Source: Maricaulis parjimensis
GTDB taxonomy: Bacteria > Pseudomonadota > Alphaproteobacteria > Caulobacterales > Maricaulaceae
Direction of reading: 5' to 3'
Length of the DNA stretch: 64,000 bases
Assembly (NCBI RefSeq): GCF_016817355.1
Contig: NZ_JADOTT010000001.1
Coordinates: 313,094-377,093, forward strand
Below, in pieces: positions 61,667 to 64,000 of this stretch (positions within the stretch are counted from its first letter, which is position 1; every line of letters starts with the position of its first letter). The notes below the pieces were generated by a model. The model was not told the DNA's origin, searched no databases, and saw only the letters and a program-made list of their open reading frames with translations. Made by a program: the position numbers and the translations under genes.

Positions 61667-62398
61667 TTAGAACTTGAAATCCGGAAGCGCGTCAAAGGCG
61701 ACTTTCAGGGCGTCGCTCCAACCGGAGGAAATCTGGTTGAAATACTCGTCATCCGGCTCGATACGGCGCTGGATGCCAGCCTCCAGCGTGTCGGCGGTGT
61801 AGACATGCATGTCCAGCGGCAGGCCGACAGAGAGATTGGCCTTCAGCGTGCTGTCGAAGGAGACGTAGAGCAGCTTCACCGCCGCTTCCATGCTCATCGC
61901 CGGATCGAAGGCCCGCACAAGGATGGGACGGCCATATTTGGTCTCGCCGCTCTGGAAGAAGGGCGTTTCCTCGCTGGCCTCGATGAAATTGCCTTCCGGG
62001 TAGACCAGGAAGAGACGTGGCTCCATGCCCTTGATCTGGCCACCGACGATCAGCGTGGCGCTGAACGGGCTTTCCGAGACCGGACCCTCACCGGCCTGGT
62101 CGCGGACGCATTCCTTCAGCGTATTGCCGATAATCGTGGCGACCTGGAACATGGTCGGCGCCTCGAGGAAGGTCGGATTGCGTTCGTCGGGGATTTTCGA
62201 CCGCTCTTCCAGCAGATTGATGACCGCCTGGGTGGTCGCCAGATTGCCGGCCGTCATGATGGTGATGACGCGTTCGCCGGGCACGGACCAGGTGAAGAGC
62301 TTGCGGAATTTGGAGACATTGTCGACGCCCGCATTGGTGCGGGTGTCCGACATGAAGATCAGACCCGTATTGAGGCGAAGACCAACGCAATAGGTCAC
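61667..62398 (-). CDS. Anbu: ancestral proteasome-like beta-subunit peptidase
   Basis: The 243-residue protein begins MTYCVGLRLNTGLIFMSDTRTNAGVDNVSKFRKLF. Removal of Met exposes an N-terminal Thr, the proteasome nucleophile, and the SDTRTNAGVD motif and internal Lys match the Anbu family. The body continues SATLIVGGQIKGMEPRLFLVYPEGNFIEA. It is distinct from HslV in its long C-terminal part. Anbu forms an open-ring protease whose substrates are unknown. Genes for a transglutaminase and an alpha-E protein precede it in the same direction, the typical Anbu operon. Confidence 0.95.
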   Translation of the reverse strand: MTYCVGLRLNTGLIFMSDTRTNAGVDNVSKFRKLFTWSVPGERVITIMTAGNLATTQAVINLLEERSKIPDERNPTFLEAPTMFQVATIIGNTLKECVRDQAGEGPVSESPFSATLIVGGQIKGMEPRLFLVYPEGNFIEASEETPFFQSGETKYGRPILVRAFDPAMSMEAAVKLLYVSFDSTLKANLSVGLPLDMHVYTADTLEAGIQRRIEPDDEYFNQISSGWSDALKVAFDALPDFKF

Positions 62399-62431
62399 AG
62401 GGAATCATTCTCCAAAAACGCCGATTCAGCG

Positions 62432-63232
62432 TTACTGCTGGACCTGCAGGGTGACAAGCAGGGTTTCCTCGCCGCCACCATAGGTCACGCCGGATATGGG
62501 GGCGGCTTCAGCGTAATCCAGACCGGTCGCCACGCGGACATAGCGCTCGTCCGGTGAAATCCCGTTGGACGGGTCAAACCCAACCCAGCCAAGGCTTTCC
62601 ACATGCACCTCGGCCCAGGCATGACTGGCTTCCTGGTCGATCAGGCCGTCAATCATGAGATAGCCACTGACATAGCGGGCGGGCAGGCCCATCTGACGGG
62701 CGATGCCAATTAAAATATGAGCATGGTCCTGGCACACACCATGACCGGCGGCGGCGGCCTCTTCACCGGACGTGGCGACATGGGTTGCGCCGATATCATA
62801 GCGGATCTTCTCCGTGATCAGGCGGGAGAGATCATGCATGCGCGCCAGGGCATTCCCGCTCTCGCCCTCGACGGATTTGGCCAGCTTGCGCATGGCCGGA
62901 CCCGGCCGGGTGCGATCGGTCTGGCGCGTGTAATACCAGAGCGGTGCCGGCCCTTCGTGCGGACCCGACATGCCGGACGTGTCCTTCGTGTCCACGGTGC
63001 CGCGGCAGGAGATGATCAATTCCCGACTGCCTTGATCGACCCGGACCAGATCGACCGCATTGCCGTGCTCGTCGGGAAAGCGGGCCTGGAGGCTTCCGCC
63101 CTCGATGGAGACCTCCCAGTCGGACACGCTCTGGGTCCCGCTGCAGACCGGGCGCAGGCGCACCTGCTGCAGCCCGTAGGGAATGGGCGTCTCGAATGTG
63201 TAGCGGGTCTGGTGGGCGATGGTCAGCTGCAT
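62432..63232 (-). CDS. Transglutaminase-like cysteine peptidase of the Anbu operon
   Basis: The 266-residue protein has an N-terminal beta domain (MQLTIAHQTRYTFETPIPYGLQQVRLRPV, typical of Bact_transglu_N) and a transglutaminase core. The catalytic triad is Cys in AGHGVCQDHAHILIGIARQ, His in ASHAWAEVHVESLGWVGF and Asp in GFDPSNGI. Partners in this operon type are predicted to make or hydrolyse peptide-like products. The start is ATG at 63230-63232, 6 bp after the alpha-E stop. The Anbu gene follows after 33 bp. Confidence 0.95.
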   Translation of the reverse strand: MQLTIAHQTRYTFETPIPYGLQQVRLRPVCSGTQSVSDWEVSIEGGSLQARFPDEHGNAVDLVRVDQGSRELIISCRGTVDTKDTSGMSGPHEGPAPLWYYTRQTDRTRPGPAMRKLAKSVEGESGNALARMHDLSRLITEKIRYDIGATHVATSGEEAAAAGHGVCQDHAHILIGIARQMGLPARYVSGYLMIDGLIDQEASHAWAEVHVESLGWVGFDPSNGISPDERYVRVATGLDYAEAAPISGVTYGGGEETLLVTLQVQQ

Positions 63233-63238
63233 CGTCTG

Positions 63239-64000
63239 TTACTCGTAGAAGCGGTAATCGGTCTCGATCTGCCGGCCCAGCGCATTGTTGCGGGACAGGA
63301 AGTCGGTGATGAATTCGTGCAGGCCGGCGGCGAAGATGTCGTCGATGGACAGCCGGTTGAGGCGGGCCTGACCCTCCTCGGCCATGTCGTGGCAGGGCTT
63401 GCGCATGTGATACTCGCGTTCCAGCGAGGCCAGATTGTCGACGATCTCGCAGCAGCAATAATAGAGCGAGCGCGGCATGTGCCGGTCCAGGATCAGGAAG
63501 TCCGCGATCTCGGAGGGATCATTGTCGCCGCCATGCAGCCAGGTATAGGAGCGGTCGGCGGAGACCGAGCGCAGCACGGTCTCCCACTGTACATTGTCCA
63601 GCTCGGACCCGACATAGGAGGTGGCCGGCAGGAGGACGTAGTATTTCACGTCCAGCAGGCGCGCCGTATTGTCCGCGCGCTCCACGAAGGTTCCCAGGCG
63701 CGCATAGGCAAAGATGTCATCCTGGAGCATGGTGCCGTAGAGCTGGCCGCGCACGAGGGCGCTTTGCTGGCGGATGGCGGTCATGATGGCGGGCAATTCG
63801 GCGATCTTCACCGGACGGCGCAGGAGTTCCCGCAGCGTCATCCAGCCCTCATTCACCGCCTCCCAGACATCGCGGGTCAGCGAGGTGCGGACCTGGCGCG
63901 CATTGCGCCGGGCATTCTCGAACAGGGTGAGCACGCTGGCCGGATTGTCGGCACTGCGCATCATGAAATCGATCACCGGGGCGGTTTCGAAACTGTCGTG
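63239..64000 (-). CDS. Alpha-E domain protein (DUF403), partial at window edge
   Basis: At least 253 residues of an all-helical protein are visible, from HDSFETAPVIDFMMRSADNPASVLTLFENARRNARQVRTSLTRDVWEAVN to the C-terminus LSRNNALGRQIETDYRFYE. ARLGTFVERADNTARLLDVKYYVLLP and SLYYCCCEIVDNL are characteristic of the alpha-E family. The 5' end lies off the window; about 60 residues are missing if it has the usual length near 313. The next gene beyond the edge is expected to be the circularly permuted ATP-grasp protein. Function unknown; the family occurs with peptide ligases. Confidence 0.93.
   Translation of the reverse strand, partial: HDSFETAPVIDFMMRSADNPASVLTLFENARRNARQVRTSLTRDVWEAVNEGWMTLRELLRRPVKIAELPAIMTAIRQQSALVRGQLYGTMLQDDIFAYARLGTFVERADNTARLLDVKYYVLLPATSYVGSELDNVQWETVLRSVSADRSYTWLHGGDNDPSEIADFLILDRHMPRSLYYCCCEIVDNLASLEREYHMRKPCHDMAEEGQARLNRLSIDDIFAAGLHEFITDFLSRNNALGRQIETDYRFYE

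Overview
The window comes from an aquatic, high-GC alphaproteobacterium. My best guess is the Hyphomonadaceae/Maricaulales group. The evidence is the imuA-imuB-dnaE2 SOS cassette with an alphaproteobacterial LexA box (GTTC-N7-GTTC), the DUF305/LVIVD pair, the large exopolysaccharide locus and overall codon use. Gene density is high and many genes overlap by 4 bp. I see no rRNA, CRISPR array, intact insertion sequence or integrase. Two tRNA genes are present: Ala-CGC and Arg-CCG.

Layout. 1-3.95 kb: a CPBP protease (cut by the left edge), a MarR regulator with a perfect 28-bp palindrome, a DUF1772 membrane protein and an NmrA-like reductase. These face a TetR regulator and a YghU-type glutathione transferase across tandem palindromic operators, which suggests an electrophile or quinone stress unit. 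3.95-10.7 kb: an LVIVD lipoprotein with a DUF305 protein, bacterioferritin with its ferredoxin (possible Fur box), an AIM24-like protein, an orphan receiver, folD-DUF167-yggT and tRNA-Ala. 10.7-18.4 kb: intergenic inverted repeats, an unrecognised secreted protein, then imuA-imuB-dnaE2 behind a LexA box and a second orphan receiver. 18.5-26.2 kb: housekeeping and accessory genes (an HTH regulator, pterin dehydratase, an alpha/beta hydrolase, bioB, VanZ, an AGCS symporter, an S41 protease, a molybdopterin-fold lipoprotein).

26.2-48.0 kb is a complete Wzx/Wzy-type exopolysaccharide locus. It has a phosphoglycosyl transferase, a Wzc-like tyrosine kinase, a Wza-like exporter, an outer-membrane barrel, two O-antigen ligase/polymerase proteins, a flippase, two GT4 glycosyltransferases, a pyruvyl transferase, a sulfotransferase, a GDP-mannose 3,5-epimerase and a GDP-fucose-synthase-like enzyme. 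It probably makes a sulfated, pyruvylated polymer containing GDP-mannose-derived sugars. Inside it sit two small genes that look like gene-transfer-agent (GTA) head-spike proteins: a spike base of the Rcc01079 type and a jelly-roll-like partner. A palindromic motif recurs at several of the locus promoters.

48-58.5 kb: tRNA-Arg, an SdpR-type repressor with a membrane protein, an ABC ATPase, a zinc-finger protein, an SLC13 transporter, an AT-rich and probably imported acyltransferase, polA, a TonB-C-like protein and a second CPBP protease. 58.5-64 kb: gyrB, with a 32-bp alternating pyrimidine-purine tract just upstream, a LysE exporter, and the Anbu proteasome operon (Anbu, transglutaminase, alpha-E protein), which runs off the right edge.

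The observations I rate highest are the GTA-like spike pair inside the polysaccharide locus, the recurring promoter motif there, the Z-DNA-like tract at gyrB, and the MarR palindrome that also contains the Shine-Dalgarno sequence. Family names rest on recognising protein motifs by eye; no search was run.
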